From contig NZ_JBFNEH010000006.1 in the NCBI RefSeq assembly GCF_040797425.1, positions 1 to 64,000 of the forward strand: DNA of 64,000 bases. Reading direction: 5' to 3'. Within the stretch, counting starts at the first letter, position 1; each line of letters starts with the position of its first letter. The notes under the pieces were generated by a model, which was not told where the DNA came from, did no database searches, and saw only the letters and a list, made by a program, of their open reading frames with translations. Positions 52,118 to 61,137 of this stretch are shown in pieces. This stretch comes from Symbiobacterium sp040797425. Lineage in GTDB: Bacteria; Bacillota; Sulfobacillia; Symbiobacteriales; Symbiobacteriaceae. Both the position numbers and the translations under genes were made by a program.

Positions 52118-52807
52118 CTACCCTCCGCCCTCGGCGTCGCCCGACCCGGCGTCCGGCTCCACCCAGGTGACCGACCGCACGACCGCCTCGAAGATCGGGC
52201 GGTACTTGTCGAAGGTCGGCGCCAGCGCCGTGCCGTGGATCACGTACGCGATACCCTCCCGCACCAACACGGTACGGTAGACCCGGGCCTCACCCTTCGG
52301 GGCGGTGAAGCGGTCCACCATCCAGCGGCCGGGGACGCCGCTGACAACGATGTCACCGCTCTCCAGCGTCTCGGTGTCGGGATACCGGTTGCGGACCTCC
52401 GCCTCCATCGCCTCGACGTAGACATCCAGGGTCGGATCGGGAAAGTGGTCGTCGGCGGTGACCACCACGTTCTCCAGGAAGATGTCGTCCTCCCCGACCT
52501 GGGGGCTGACCATCACCACCACTGCGTCTTCCGTCTCGTAGGCCGCCCAGTCGCCGGGGATCCCCACCGAGAGTCCGGTCTCGGGATCGACGTAGGTCAG
52601 GGCAAGCAGGGAACTCCCCACGTCATCCTCGTCCTCGCCTTCCGCCGGTTCAGACCCGCCCCCGACGGCCGGGGTGGGCGCGTCGGACACATGCTCGGGC
52701 CCGGCGTTCTCAACCGCAGGGGTGCGGGCCCGGGGCCCATCGCAGCCTGCTGCCAGCAGCACCAGAGTTGTCAGCAGGAGTGCGAGGAGACTGGATCGCA
52801 GGCGCAT
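52118..52807 (-). CDS. PsbP/DcrB-like lipoprotein
   Basis: A 229-residue lipoprotein (lipobox LLAAGC) with an acidic, Gly/Glu-rich linker (about 25-65) and a compact domain (about 68-220) that starts YVDPETGLSVGIPGDW. This looks like the PsbP/DcrB fold (DUF1795-like), known from many lipoproteins with no clear biochemical role. Function unknown. Confidence 0.7.
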   Translation of the reverse strand: MRLRSSLLALLLTTLVLLAAGCDGPRARTPAVENAGPEHVSDAPTPAVGGGSEPAEGEDEDDVGSSLLALTYVDPETGLSVGIPGDWAAYETEDAVVVMVSPQVGEDDIFLENVVVTADDHFPDPTLDVYVEAMEAEVRNRYPDTETLESGDIVVSGVPGRWMVDRFTAPKGEARVYRTVLVREGIAYVIHGTALAPTFDKYRPIFEAVVRSVTWVEPDAGSGDAEGGG

Positions 52808-52909
52808 GGGAACCCTCCCTTTCGTGATGCGAAACGCTCATACTCGTGTTCGCCCCCGTGCGGTGCCTCTCCTGCCCGCACTTGCAGGACTGCGGATCCC
52901 GCAAGCCAA

Positions 52910-53124
52910 CCTGCCACCTCTCTCCCCGCTCTCCCACCTGCACCTGTGGAACCACGGCTCCCCAGGGCACCCTGCCACCTCACCCCCCACTTCCCGCCTG
53001 CACCGGGGGGACGACGGCTCCCCTGCCACCTCTTCCCCGCTCCCCACCTGCACCCGGGGACCACCCGGCGCCGACCTGCCGCTTCTCCCCCGCCCCCCGC
53101 CTGCACGGGGGGTGCAACGCTCCC
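52910..53124. repeat. Degenerate ~51-61 bp minisatellite, four copies
   Basis: The anchor CCTGCC(A/G)C begins at 52910, 52971, 53022 and 53075. Each unit has a C-rich stretch, CCTGCAC and a G4-6 run. The minus strand therefore carries repeated G-runs. No ORF with a ribosome-binding site is present; the rest of 52808-53345 is empty apart from the palindrome at 53223-53242. Confidence 0.75.
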
Positions 53125-53222
53125 CGCGCCGGCGTGCAGCCGCTCCCGTGCTCGCCGGCCAGCCGGCCTCAACGGCACCGCCACCACCGGGAAGGCCCCG
53201 CGTCACCATGACACCCGAAATA

Positions 53223-53242
53223 GTGCTTGCTCGAACAAGCAC
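53223..53242. other. Palindrome upstream of the amidase gene
   Basis: GTGCTTG (53223-53229) pairs with CAAGCAC (53236-53242) across CTCGAA, followed by ACGCTTTTT on the plus strand. It may be an operator, a terminator for a plus-strand RNA, or both. It lies about 100 bp before the amidase start; a weak TTGATT-N18-CACACT follows it. Confidence 0.5.
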
Positions 53243-53345
53243 ACGCTTTTTCCCGAGAGAGTCTTGATTATTCAGACAAGCCTCTGCCACACTAGCCGTA
53301 CAGCCCACCGCGGGCTGAATCCGAATCGGTAGGGGAGGGTTCGCA

Positions 53346-54872
53346 ATGCGTGCGCGGCGATGGGTAAGCCTGGCAGTGCTCGTGCTGTTCCTGTTCGGCG
53401 TGGTGGGGGCCGGACTGGCAGCACCGGAGGAGTTCCCGCGGGGGAACCGGCTGGACGGGCCCCTGGGACAGGCCTTCCAGAAGGCGGCCGACAAGTACGG
53501 CGTGCCGGTGGAACTCCTGGTCGCCCTGGCCTATGCGGAGACCCGGCTGGATGACCACGACGGCGTGCCCAGCGTGGCCGGCGGCTACGGCATGATGCAC
53601 CTGGTCTCCAACCCGGAGGTGCAGATGCTGGAAGAGGCGGCCGCCCTGACGGGACTCGATCCCGAGAAGCTGAAGGTGGACACCGAGGCCAACATCATGG
53701 GCGGCGCCGCCCTGCTGGCCCACTACGCCCAGCAGGGGACGGTCTCGGTGAAGGGCACGGGCGACTGGTTCGAGGCGGTGGCCCGCTACAGCCGGCTGGA
53801 AGGTGCGGCGGCCCGTGAGTACGCCCTGCAGGTGTACGACTTCCTGAACCAGGGCATCGACGCCGTGGTCGACGGCGAGGAGATCCGCATCGAGCCGCAG
53901 GCCGTGAAGCCCAACGAAGGCGAGTACGCCGGCATGGTCAGGGCCCAGTCGCAGGACTACGGGCCCGCCGCCTGGGTGCCGGCCCACTCGTCCAACTACA
54001 CGGCCGCCAACCGGCCCAGCAGCCACTCCATCCGCTACATCATCATCCACGTGACCCAGGGCTCCTACGCCGGGACCATCAGCTGGTTCCAGAACCCCAG
54101 CTCCAACGTGAGCGCCCACTACGTCATCCGCTCCAGCGACGGGGCGATCACGCAGATGGTACGGGAGAAGGACATCGCCTGGCACGCCGGTAACTGGACC
54201 TATAACACGCAGTCCATCGGCATCGAGCACGAGGGCTGGGTGTCGAACTGCACCTGGTTCACCGACGCCATGTACCGCTCCAGCGCGGCGCTCACCCGCA
54301 ACATCGCCCTCAAGTACGGCATCCCCATGAACCGGAATTACATCATCGGCCACAACGAGGTGCCGGGCGCGACGCACACCGACCCGGGCAGCTGCTGGGA
54401 CTGGAACTACTACATGAGCCTGGTCACGCAGGGCTCGGGAGGCTCGTGGTCTGCCATCGTGGACAACACCACCAGCGGCCGCTTCCGGGCCTCCAGCAGC
54501 TGGGGCACCTCCTCCTGGTCCAGCCAGCGTTACGGCAGCGACTACCGCTTCGCCGAGCCGGCCTCGGTGAGCGACGCCGCCTACTACAAGTTCAACATCC
54601 CATCCACGGGCTACTACGACATCTACATGTGGTACCCGGCCAACAGCGGCTACAACGACAAGACTCCGGTAGTGATCTGGCAGGCCAACAGCAACAACAC
54701 CGGCACTACCCCCGTGACCGTCCACGTGAACCAGCGGCAGAACGGCGGCAAGTGGGTCCACCTGGGCACGTTCCGGCTCCTGGCCGGCGATCGGGAGGTC
54801 ATCGCGGTGAGCCGCTGGACCAGCGGCACCGGCTACGTGATCGCCGACGCGTTCCGGGTCGTCAGGCGGTAA
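53346..54872 (+). CDS. Secreted N-acetylmuramoyl-L-alanine amidase with SLT-like and C-terminal wall-binding domains
   Basis: A 508-residue exported wall enzyme. In order: signal peptide (about 1-25), a lytic-transglycosylase-like domain (about 40-165, with AETRLDDHDGVPSVAGGYGMMHL, which keeps the catalytic Glu position and GYG motif), an Amidase_2 domain (about 215-365, zinc ligands in IIIHVT and GHNEVPGATHTDPG) and a C-terminal golvesin/Xly-like beta domain (about 375-508). The fusion of two hydrolase types suggests one protein that opens both glycan and peptide links, though SLT activity is inferred only. Confidence 0.9.
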   Translation: MRARRWVSLAVLVLFLFGVVGAGLAAPEEFPRGNRLDGPLGQAFQKAADKYGVPVELLVALAYAETRLDDHDGVPSVAGGYGMMHLVSNPEVQMLEEAAALTGLDPEKLKVDTEANIMGGAALLAHYAQQGTVSVKGTGDWFEAVARYSRLEGAAAREYALQVYDFLNQGIDAVVDGEEIRIEPQAVKPNEGEYAGMVRAQSQDYGPAAWVPAHSSNYTAANRPSSHSIRYIIIHVTQGSYAGTISWFQNPSSNVSAHYVIRSSDGAITQMVREKDIAWHAGNWTYNTQSIGIEHEGWVSNCTWFTDAMYRSSAALTRNIALKYGIPMNRNYIIGHNEVPGATHTDPGSCWDWNYYMSLVTQGSGGSWSAIVDNTTSGRFRASSSWGTSSWSSQRYGSDYRFAEPASVSDAAYYKFNIPSTGYYDIYMWYPANSGYNDKTPVVIWQANSNNTGTTPVTVHVNQRQNGGKWVHLGTFRLLAGDREVIAVSRWTSGTGYVIADAFRVVRR

Positions 54873-54878
54873 CGCACA

Positions 54879-54926
54879 GGGGGCTGCCCCGGGCACATCC
54901 TGCCCGGGACAGCCCCCGCTGCTTTT
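54879..54926 (+). terminator. Terminator of the amidase gene
   Basis: GGGGGCTG (54879-54886) pairs with CAGCCCCC (54910-54917), with further GC pairs inside, followed by GCTGCTTTTATC. The end overlaps the stop codon of the convergent gene. Confidence 0.85.
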
Positions 54927-56091
54927 ATCTGGCCAGCAATAGCACGATAACGCTGCTGCACAGGTTCATGGCGATGTGGGCAGCGATGCTGGCCCCGGTG
55001 CCCCAGCGCCACCGCACCAGGCACAGCGTCAGGGCGACGACCAGCAGGGTGGTGAGCCGCCCGAGGGAGGCGTCGACCAGCACGTGCTTGAAGGCGAAGA
55101 GGAGGGCGGTGATCAGGATGCCCCCAGCCGTGCCCAGGGCGCGCGTGAGGCCGGTCTGAACCACGCCCCGCCACGCCAGCTCCTCGGTCACCGGCACCAC
55201 CAGGCCGTTGGCGGTGAGCAACAGCACCCAGACCCGAACAGGCGGAGGGACAGGGATCGCGCGGGCGGCCGGCGTCGCGCCGGCCTGTGCGAACAGCCAG
55301 CCGTCGACCCGGGCGGTCACCGGGAGCAGGAGCACCACGCCCAGCCCGGCGGCGATCCCCGCGAGGAGTCCCGCGGGACGTGCCCGCAGGTCCCAGTGCT
55401 CCCGACCCAACCCCCGCGTGAGTGCGAAGCGACCGATGGCCAGCGCGATGAGGGGAAACCCCGGGAGAATGGCCAGTTGGTCCGCCGTGAGGTAGTCGCC
55501 CAGCCGCGGGCCGAGCAGGAGCCCCGCCGCCGCGCGGAGCCAGAACTCCATCACCACCCAGGCAAACGCCGCCAGGAAGGCCACCCGCCCCTCGGAGGAG
55601 AGGCGCCGGGCTTCCCACCGGGGGAGGCGGGCGCCCAGCATGCCGCCCAGGATCGGGCTGATCAGGGCCAGGAGGAGACCGGGCGGCCCGAAAGCGATGG
55701 GGTTATACGACTCGCCTCCCGCGTCCAGCGACAGGCGGAAGGCCAGCAGCAGCGCCACCTGGACCGCCGCGCCGATCTGGAGCGGGCGCGCCCAGGCCGG
55801 CCCGCCCAGCCACCGCACCGCCGCGCCGGCCAGCAGGTGAATCGGGATGATGGCCAAGGTCACCAGCCAGAAACGGAGGGGGACGGCGACCGGCATGAGG
55901 ACCGGCGCCAGGGGCCAGATGGCCAGGAACAGAAAGAGGAACAGCCCCACGCCCAGGAGCAGGCCGCGGGCGACCACGCCCCACCAACCGGTCCGGCGCC
56001 TGCTCGCCCGCGGGTCAAGCACGCTCTGCCCAGGGTTCAAGCCAGCACCCCCGAAATGCGGAGTTCTTGCACTCAGTTGCCTGGCATTCAA
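54925..56091 (-). CDS. CPBP-family intramembrane metalloprotease
   Basis: A polytopic membrane protein of the CPBP (Abi/CAAX protease) family with about ten helices. The C-terminal catalytic region has the motifs EELAWRG, a His-containing helix (FAFKHVLVD) and HIAMN. Substrates are unknown. The start could be ATG 56091 (weak ribosome-binding site) or TTG 56040 (GGGGG 7 nt upstream), giving 388 or 371 residues; the first 30 residues are not membrane-like, which favours the latter. Confidence 0.87.
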   Translation of the reverse strand: MNARQLSARTPHFGGAGLNPGQSVLDPRASRRRTGWWGVVARGLLLGVGLFLFLFLAIWPLAPVLMPVAVPLRFWLVTLAIIPIHLLAGAAVRWLGGPAWARPLQIGAAVQVALLLAFRLSLDAGGESYNPIAFGPPGLLLALISPILGGMLGARLPRWEARRLSSEGRVAFLAAFAWVVMEFWLRAAAGLLLGPRLGDYLTADQLAILPGFPLIALAIGRFALTRGLGREHWDLRARPAGLLAGIAAGLGVVLLLPVTARVDGWLFAQAGATPAARAIPVPPPVRVWVLLLTANGLVVPVTEELAWRGVVQTGLTRALGTAGGILITALLFAFKHVLVDASLGRLTTLLVVALTLCLVRWRWGTGASIAAHIAMNLCSSVIVLLLAR

Positions 56092-56248
56092 CGCTGCATG
56101 CCCAGGCTCCTGCGCGAATGTTTGCGCATCCGGAAGCGACCCGGCGCGCCGCGGACCGGCCGCCGCGCCGGGAAGAACCGCACGGAAAGCGGCGCAAAGG
56201 GAGGGCCGGCCCCGCGGCGCAATCCGCCGGGGGACGGCCCCCTCGTCG

Positions 56249-56818
56249 CTACCCCAATGCCTGCCACACGGCCCGGTCCCGCGCCACCAGGCGCCGCCAC
56301 GCCTCCCCCACCCACGCCAGGAAGGGCTCGTCCCAGGGCGGGTCGGCCGGCCAGCGCGCCTCCACCGCCGCCTGCAGCTCCAGGTCCCACTGCCCGTAGA
56401 GCCTGACGAGGGTGTCGTGGGCGGCGCGGGCCTCCCGGGCGGCGGGGTCGCCCTGGTTCTCGCCGCCCGCCAGGAAGGCCTCCTCGCAGAGGTAGTAGTT
56501 GCAGGTGGCCGCCCGGCGGTCGGGGGGAATGGTGCAGCCCTGCGTCCCGTGGTAGACGCACTTGGTGGGCCAGACCCCAGCGTTTGCGCCCGGGTTGGGC
56601 ACCCGCCGGAGGAGCAGCCCCCGGGGACCGGGGCGCAGGTTGCCGGCGGCGATCTCGCCCAGCAGCCACTGCGCCCCGCCCCGGGAGACGATGCGGCCGA
56701 TGTCGGCCCAGTCCACCCCCGGCAGCGAGGCGCAGCAGCCCGTGGGGCCGTGGGGGCATTCCGCGCAGAGCGTCGAGTGAAGCCGGGCCTCCACCCCGGC
56801 CCGCTCGACGCGGATCAC
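56249..56818 (-). CDS. Cys-rich YkgJ-like protein
   Basis: A 189-residue soluble protein. The N-terminal half has CAECPHGPTGCCA, then KCVYHG and GCTIPPDRRAATC, and CNYYLC. This spacing resembles the YkgJ/UPF0153 family (proposed zinc or iron-sulfur binding), but the match is from memory of the pattern. The C-terminal half is helical and Trp-rich. It overlaps the 3' end of gatD by 4 bp (ATGA) and so is likely made with MurT/GatD. Confidence 0.65.
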   Translation of the reverse strand: MIRVERAGVEARLHSTLCAECPHGPTGCCASLPGVDWADIGRIVSRGGAQWLLGEIAAGNLRPGPRGLLLRRVPNPGANAGVWPTKCVYHGTQGCTIPPDRRAATCNYYLCEEAFLAGGENQGDPAAREARAAHDTLVRLYGQWDLELQAAVEARWPADPPWDEPFLAWVGEAWRRLVARDRAVWQALG

Positions 56819-57558
56819 TTGCCGAACCGGGCGATGATGGCCTCATGCGCCCGCATCTCCAGATCATCGTTCAGGCGGCCGATCTTCACCTCGCCGCCGT
56901 AGCGCCGGTCCAGGGCCCGCTGGATCAGCCAGTCGGCCAGGTGCGGGTTCTTGGGCAGGATGGCGCCGTGCAGGTAAGTCCCGACGGTGTTCTTGTAAAT
57001 GACTCCTTCCGTGCGGTCGGAGCCGTTGTTGCCGTAGCCCTTCACCACCCGCCCGAGCGGCCGCAGCCCCTTGCCCAGGTAGGTGCGGCCGGAGTGGTTC
57101 TCGAAGCCCACGATGGTCCGCGTGCCTCCGAAGAGGTCGCTCTCGATGATGCAGTTGCCGATCATCCGCTTCTGGCCGCCCTCGGTCCAGAGGTCGAGGA
57201 TGCCCGTGAAGCGGATCATCTCGCCGGTGTGCGTTTTGAAATACTTGCCCAGCATCTGGTAGCCACCGCAGACGGCCAGCACCGCCAGGCCGTCCTCGAT
57301 GGCCTCAGCCAGCGAGTTCCCCTTCACCTTCATGAAGTCCTCGGCGATGAGGGCCTGCTCCCGGTCCTGCCCGCCGCCCATCATCAGGAGGTCGAACTGG
57401 CGGAAGTCGGCGGTCTCGCCCAGGCGTACCTGCGTGACCACCGGGTCGAGGCCGTGCCAGCGGGAGCGCTGTGTGAGGACGATGATGTTGCCCCGGTCGC
57501 CGTAGAGGTTCATATACTCCGGATAGAGCCAGCCAATGTGAATACGGGGGCGCTCCAC
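56815..57558 (-). CDS. gatD: Lipid II isoglutaminyl synthase, glutaminase subunit GatD
   Basis: Class I glutamine amidotransferase subunit that supplies ammonia to MurT for amidation of D-Glu in lipid II. The 247-residue product has the nucleophile Cys in AVCGGYQMLG (near residue 94) and the catalytic His in GTYLHGAILPKNP. The GTG at 57558 has GGGAGG 7 nt upstream and is 2 nt after the murT stop. The amide affects cross-linking and lysozyme sensitivity in Gram-positive bacteria. Confidence 0.94.
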   Translation of the reverse strand: MERPRIHIGWLYPEYMNLYGDRGNIIVLTQRSRWHGLDPVVTQVRLGETADFRQFDLLMMGGGQDREQALIAEDFMKVKGNSLAEAIEDGLAVLAVCGGYQMLGKYFKTHTGEMIRFTGILDLWTEGGQKRMIGNCIIESDLFGGTRTIVGFENHSGRTYLGKGLRPLGRVVKGYGNNGSDRTEGVIYKNTVGTYLHGAILPKNPHLADWLIQRALDRRYGGEVKIGRLNDDLEMRAHEAIIARFGK

Positions 57559-57560
57559 GC

Positions 57561-58955
57561 CTACACCTCCCAGTATTTCTTCGTGTGGCCCTGCCTGGCG
57601 ATGAGGCCGCGGATCTGCAGCATCGCCGTGTAGGTCGGCAGGATGTACAGCAGGTCCCCGGGCTGAATGTAGCGCAGCCCCTGCTTCACGGCCAGCGCGG
57701 GGTCCTTTTCGATGGAGAGTTTGGCGATGTCGAGGCCTGCGTACTTCAGGCGCACGGCCATGTCCTCCGCCCGCTGGCCGGTGCAGATGACGAAGTTGAT
57801 CTCGTCCTGGTGGCCGGCCAGCGCCTCGAAGTCGACGTCCCAGAGCCACGAGATGTCGGTGCCGTCCGCGTACTGGTCGTTGATGGCGATCACCAGGTTC
57901 TTGCGGGCCTCGGCCTGCATCACGGTCTGGATCACCGAGTCGAAGCCGGCCGGGTTCTTCACCAGGGCCATGAAGACCTGCCGGTCGCCGATGGCGATGC
58001 GCTCCATCCGGCCGAACTGGCTGGTGGTGGCCTCCAGCCCCTTCTGGATGACCGAGAGGGGAAGGCCCAGCGCCACCGCCCCGGCCGCGGCTGCCAGGGC
58101 GTTGTAGACGTTGTAGAGGCCGGGGATCTGCAGCCGGACGTCGCAGTCCCCTGCCGGGGTGACCAGGTGGAAAGAGGAGCCGCGGGCGTCCACGTCCCAC
58201 AGCCGATCGGCGTAGACCTGGGGCTCCGGCCGCCGGTGGCCGCACTGCGGGCACTGGTACTTTCCCAGGTGGGCGTAGTGGAGCGCCGAGTAGTCATAGG
58301 GGTGGCCGCACTGAACGCAGTGGCGGGCGTCCGCGGTCTGGGACGGGGCGCAGAGCGAGGCGGTGTCGGCCTCGAGGCCGTAGTAGAGCGCCTCCACGCC
58401 CTTTCGGGCGCCCAGGCGGGCGCAGTTGGGGTCGTCTGCGTTCAGCACCGCCCGCCCACCTGCCGCCAGGTGGTCGAGCCCGCGGGCGACGAGCTCCACC
58501 GTGTGCTCCAACTCGCCGAACCGGTCCAGCTGGTCGCGGAAGAAGTTGGTCACCACCACTGCCCGGGGCCGGATCTCCTGGCACGCCCGGGGCATCGTGG
58601 CCTCGTCGATCTCCATGAGCCCCACCGTGCGGTCGACGCGCCCGGTCCAGCCGGCCGCTTGGATGAAGGCGGTGGTCAGGCCGGCGATGAGGTTCGCCCC
58701 GGCCCGGTTGTGGGCCACGCCGTACCCCGCCGCCTCGAAGATCGACGAGAGCATCTTCGCGGTGGTGGTCTTACCGTTGGTGCCGGTGACCGCCACGACC
58801 CCTTCCCGGGGCTGCGCAGCCAGGTTGCGCAGCAGGTCGGGGTCCACTTTGCGGGCAACCGCGCCGGGCAGTGACGTGCCCCCGCGCCCCGCCATGCGGG
58901 TGGCGGTCACCACGCCCTTGCCCACCCAGACTGCCAATCGTGATCGGAGGTTCAT
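57561..58955 (-). CDS. murT: Lipid II isoglutaminyl synthase, Mur-ligase subunit MurT
   Basis: ATP-dependent Mur-ligase homologue of 464 residues that activates the D-Glu carboxylate of lipid II. It shows the ATP motif VTGTNGKTTTAK, the Mur central domain, a four-Cys zinc ribbon (CVQCG...CPQCG, about residues 215-240) that is typical of MurT, and the DUF1727 C-terminal domain. The start at 58955 has GAGGGAG 6 nt upstream. It forms an operon with gatD and the Cys-rich gene. Confidence 0.95.
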   Translation of the reverse strand: MNLRSRLAVWVGKGVVTATRMAGRGGTSLPGAVARKVDPDLLRNLAAQPREGVVAVTGTNGKTTTAKMLSSIFEAAGYGVAHNRAGANLIAGLTTAFIQAAGWTGRVDRTVGLMEIDEATMPRACQEIRPRAVVVTNFFRDQLDRFGELEHTVELVARGLDHLAAGGRAVLNADDPNCARLGARKGVEALYYGLEADTASLCAPSQTADARHCVQCGHPYDYSALHYAHLGKYQCPQCGHRRPEPQVYADRLWDVDARGSSFHLVTPAGDCDVRLQIPGLYNVYNALAAAAGAVALGLPLSVIQKGLEATTSQFGRMERIAIGDRQVFMALVKNPAGFDSVIQTVMQAEARKNLVIAINDQYADGTDISWLWDVDFEALAGHQDEINFVICTGQRAEDMAVRLKYAGLDIAKLSIEKDPALAVKQGLRYIQPGDLLYILPTYTAMLQIRGLIARQGHTKKYWEV

Positions 58956-58976
58956 TAATGCTCCCTCTACTTTCTA

Positions 58977-58999
58977 GAGGGGGAATGCCCTTCCCCCTC
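58977..58999 (-). promoter_or_regulatory. Hairpin in murT leader
   Basis: GAGGGGGAA (58977-58985) pairs perfectly with 58991-58999, just upstream of the murT ribosome-binding site. It could modulate translation or transcript stability. No promoter could be assigned with confidence in the 170-bp divergent gap. Confidence 0.45.
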
Positions 59000-59124
59000 G
59001 CCCCGATTCTATGTTAACTTCAAGCGTGGAGCCTTTGCAGGTGTCCTCCGGCTCCGATGGCCCCAAACTTATTCTAGATTCCCCGCCGTTTGGCTGTTTC
59101 CTTCGCAGAAGGGAGTCGTTCTCG

Positions 59125-60324
59125 TTGCTGCCAGGCCGCGTCCGAATCGCCGCCTTTACCCTCGCGATCCTCGTCCTCTCCGGTTGCTCCGCCGCCAACG
59201 AAGCCGAAGAGGCCGCACCAGGCGGCGTCGACCCGGAGGCCCCCGTGGCCGCCGGCTACCCCGCCATGCCGCTCCCGGGGGAGCGCACGCCGCTCCAGGG
59301 CCGCTCCCTCTCTGGACTCTATGCGAGCCCCCCGTCGGCTGACACCCTGGCGGCGCTGGAGACCGCCGAGCCGTCGCCGGACGGCCTCTTCCGGGCGCTG
59401 CTGAGCGATGGCGAGATCTGGGTCACCCGCATCGACGGCGCCTGGATCTGGCAGGTTGCGCTGCCGCCCGTGTCCGCGGCGGGCACGGCGCAGGGCGCGG
59501 CGGAAGGTGCGCCGGGCACGCAGGGGGCGGACGCGGACCGAGCGGCGGCGGGCGGCCAAGCAGCCTCGGCGGGTGGGACGGCACAGTCGAACGTTTCCCC
59601 GCCGTTGGACGGAGCGGGCGGCCCGGACGATGCGTCCCCCGCAGCGGGCGGGGCAGCGCCGACCCCGGTGGGGCCGCTGCAGTGGACGCCCGAATCCACC
59701 CTCCTCTTCCGCGACTCGGCCGGACGCTGGCTGGAGGCCGACCCGCTCACGGCTCAGGTGAAGCCGCTTGGCGCCGCGCTGAACGGAGTGGCCGCGCTCA
59801 CCCTCTCGCCGGACGGGCGTGAGGTGCTCTACTATAAAGGCAACCGGCTCTACCGGGCCCTACGCGACGGCAGCCAGGAGCAGCTGGTGGGCGAGAACGT
59901 GATCGGCCACTGGGACAGCGCCGGCCAGCTGGTGGTGACGCCGCGGCCCGTCAGGCAAGCGGAAGAGCAACCGCAGGGGCAGACGCAAGCGCAGCCCCCG
60001 GGGCAGTCCCGCCGGGAGCCACCCGCGCAGGCCCAAGGCCAGTCTCCGGGAGGGTCGCAGGGGGCATCGCAAGGCCAGTCGGGAGAGCCATCGCACCAGC
60101 CCTCCGAAGGGCAGTCCCAGGGGCAATCTGAAGGGCAATCCCTGGAGCAGGGCCAGGGGCAGTCCGAAGGAGAATCGCTTGCGGAGTCCCCGGCACAAAC
60201 CCACGTGCAATCCCACGATGAATCCCAAATGGAATCTCAGGAGCAATCGCAGGAGCAGCCCAACGACCAACCGCAAGGGCAATCTCACGAGCAGTCTGAG
60301 GAGCAATCCCAGGGGCAGCCCTAG
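59125..60324 (+). CDS. Lipoprotein with Gln/Ser/Glu-rich low-complexity tail
   Basis: A 399-residue lipoprotein. It starts with TTG at 59125 (GGGAG 9 nt upstream), then a signal peptide with lipobox LSGC. Residues ~25-125 and ~205-270 contain a beta-propeller-like fragment (for example LTLSPDGREVLYYKGNRLYR), separated by an Ala/Gly-rich linker. The last ~125 residues are repeats of QSxGQSxEQSQ type, encoded by imperfect 12- and 18-bp DNA repeats (59960-60320). The function is unknown; the tail could span the wall. Confidence 0.7.
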   Translation: MLPGRVRIAAFTLAILVLSGCSAANEAEEAAPGGVDPEAPVAAGYPAMPLPGERTPLQGRSLSGLYASPPSADTLAALETAEPSPDGLFRALLSDGEIWVTRIDGAWIWQVALPPVSAAGTAQGAAEGAPGTQGADADRAAAGGQAASAGGTAQSNVSPPLDGAGGPDDASPAAGGAAPTPVGPLQWTPESTLLFRDSAGRWLEADPLTAQVKPLGAALNGVAALTLSPDGREVLYYKGNRLYRALRDGSQEQLVGENVIGHWDSAGQLVVTPRPVRQAEEQPQGQTQAQPPGQSRREPPAQAQGQSPGGSQGASQGQSGEPSHQPSEGQSQGQSEGQSLEQGQGQSEGESLAESPAQTHVQSHDESQMESQEQSQEQPNDQPQGQSHEQSEEQSQGQP

Positions 60325-60525
60325 ACACGGTCCTCAGGGGCGCCCCATCGGGAGGTACCGCAGGGGGGTCCTAAGGGGGAGTCACAGAGCCGGTCTCGGC
60401 GGGCCCCGGGGGCATGCACAGGGTCAGCAGCGAGATGCAGTGGGGAGCGCCAGCGCCCTGCGAAGCGGATCCCCGGACGGTGTCGGGTAGGGAACCGGCC
60501 CGAGGCGACAAAGGAGGCCAAACGC

Positions 60526-61137
60526 GTGAACAGTGGTCTATTGCGGGAGCAGCGATACCTGAAAAAGACGGGGCTGGTCATGCTGATTACCGTGCTCAAC
60601 ATGACCGCCCCTCTCTCGACCGACATGTACCTGCCGTCTGTTCCCACGATGCTGAAGTACTTCGCCGTGTCGGAACGGGTGCTCAACCTCACCCTCGTGG
60701 GCTTCTTCTTTTTCTTCGCCGTGGGCATGCTGCTGTTCGGGCCGCTCAGCGACCGCTTCGGGCGGAAGCCCGTGCTGATCGCGGGCTTGAGCGTGTACGC
60801 AGGGGCCTCCCTCCACTGCGCCGGCGCCACATCCATCTGGCTGCTGATCCTGTTCCGCGTCCTGCAGGCGCTCGGCGCGGGCTGCGTGGTCTCGGTCTCC
60901 ACGGCCCTGGTGAAAGACAGCTTCGCCGGCCGGCTCAGGGGCACGATTCTCGCCACCATCCAGTCGATGTCCGTCGTGGCCCCGATCGTCGCGCCGATCA
61001 TCGGGGCCCTCATCGCCCAGTACGCCTCCTGGCGGGCCACGTTCCTCGTGCTGGCCGGCATTTCGCTGCTGTCGCTCACCGCGGCGCTGCTCCTGCAGGA
61101 GACGCTGCCGCCGGAAGCCCGGCTCCGGGAGGCGTAA
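60526..61137 (+). CDS. MFS transporter, N-terminal half (Bcr/CflA-like)
   Basis: A 203-residue protein with six predicted helices, equal to the first half of a Bcr/CflA-type drug/proton antiporter. It has the MFS motif A (GPLSDRFGRKPVL) between helices 2 and 3 and STDMYLPSVP in the first loop, as in Bcr. GTG start at 60526, with AAAGGAGG 8 nt upstream. It stops with TAA at 61135-61137, inside the central loop, where the second half starts. The 200-bp gap before it (60325-60525) has no gene. Confidence 0.88.
   Translation: MNSGLLREQRYLKKTGLVMLITVLNMTAPLSTDMYLPSVPTMLKYFAVSERVLNLTLVGFFFFFAVGMLLFGPLSDRFGRKPVLIAGLSVYAGASLHCAGATSIWLLILFRVLQALGAGCVVSVSTALVKDSFAGRLRGTILATIQSMSVVAPIVAPIIGALIAQYASWRATFLVLAGISLLSLTAALLLQETLPPEARLREA

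Noticed and set aside
53223..53242. A LexA box upstream of the amidase gene
   Set aside because: The palindrome does not match CGAACNNNNGTTCG spacing and the gene is not an SOS gene.
60345..60365. A T-box-like motif (GGGAGGTACCGCAGG) before the MFS genes
   Set aside because: It lacks the GGTGG part of the core, has no terminator hairpin after it and lies before a transporter without amino-acid context.
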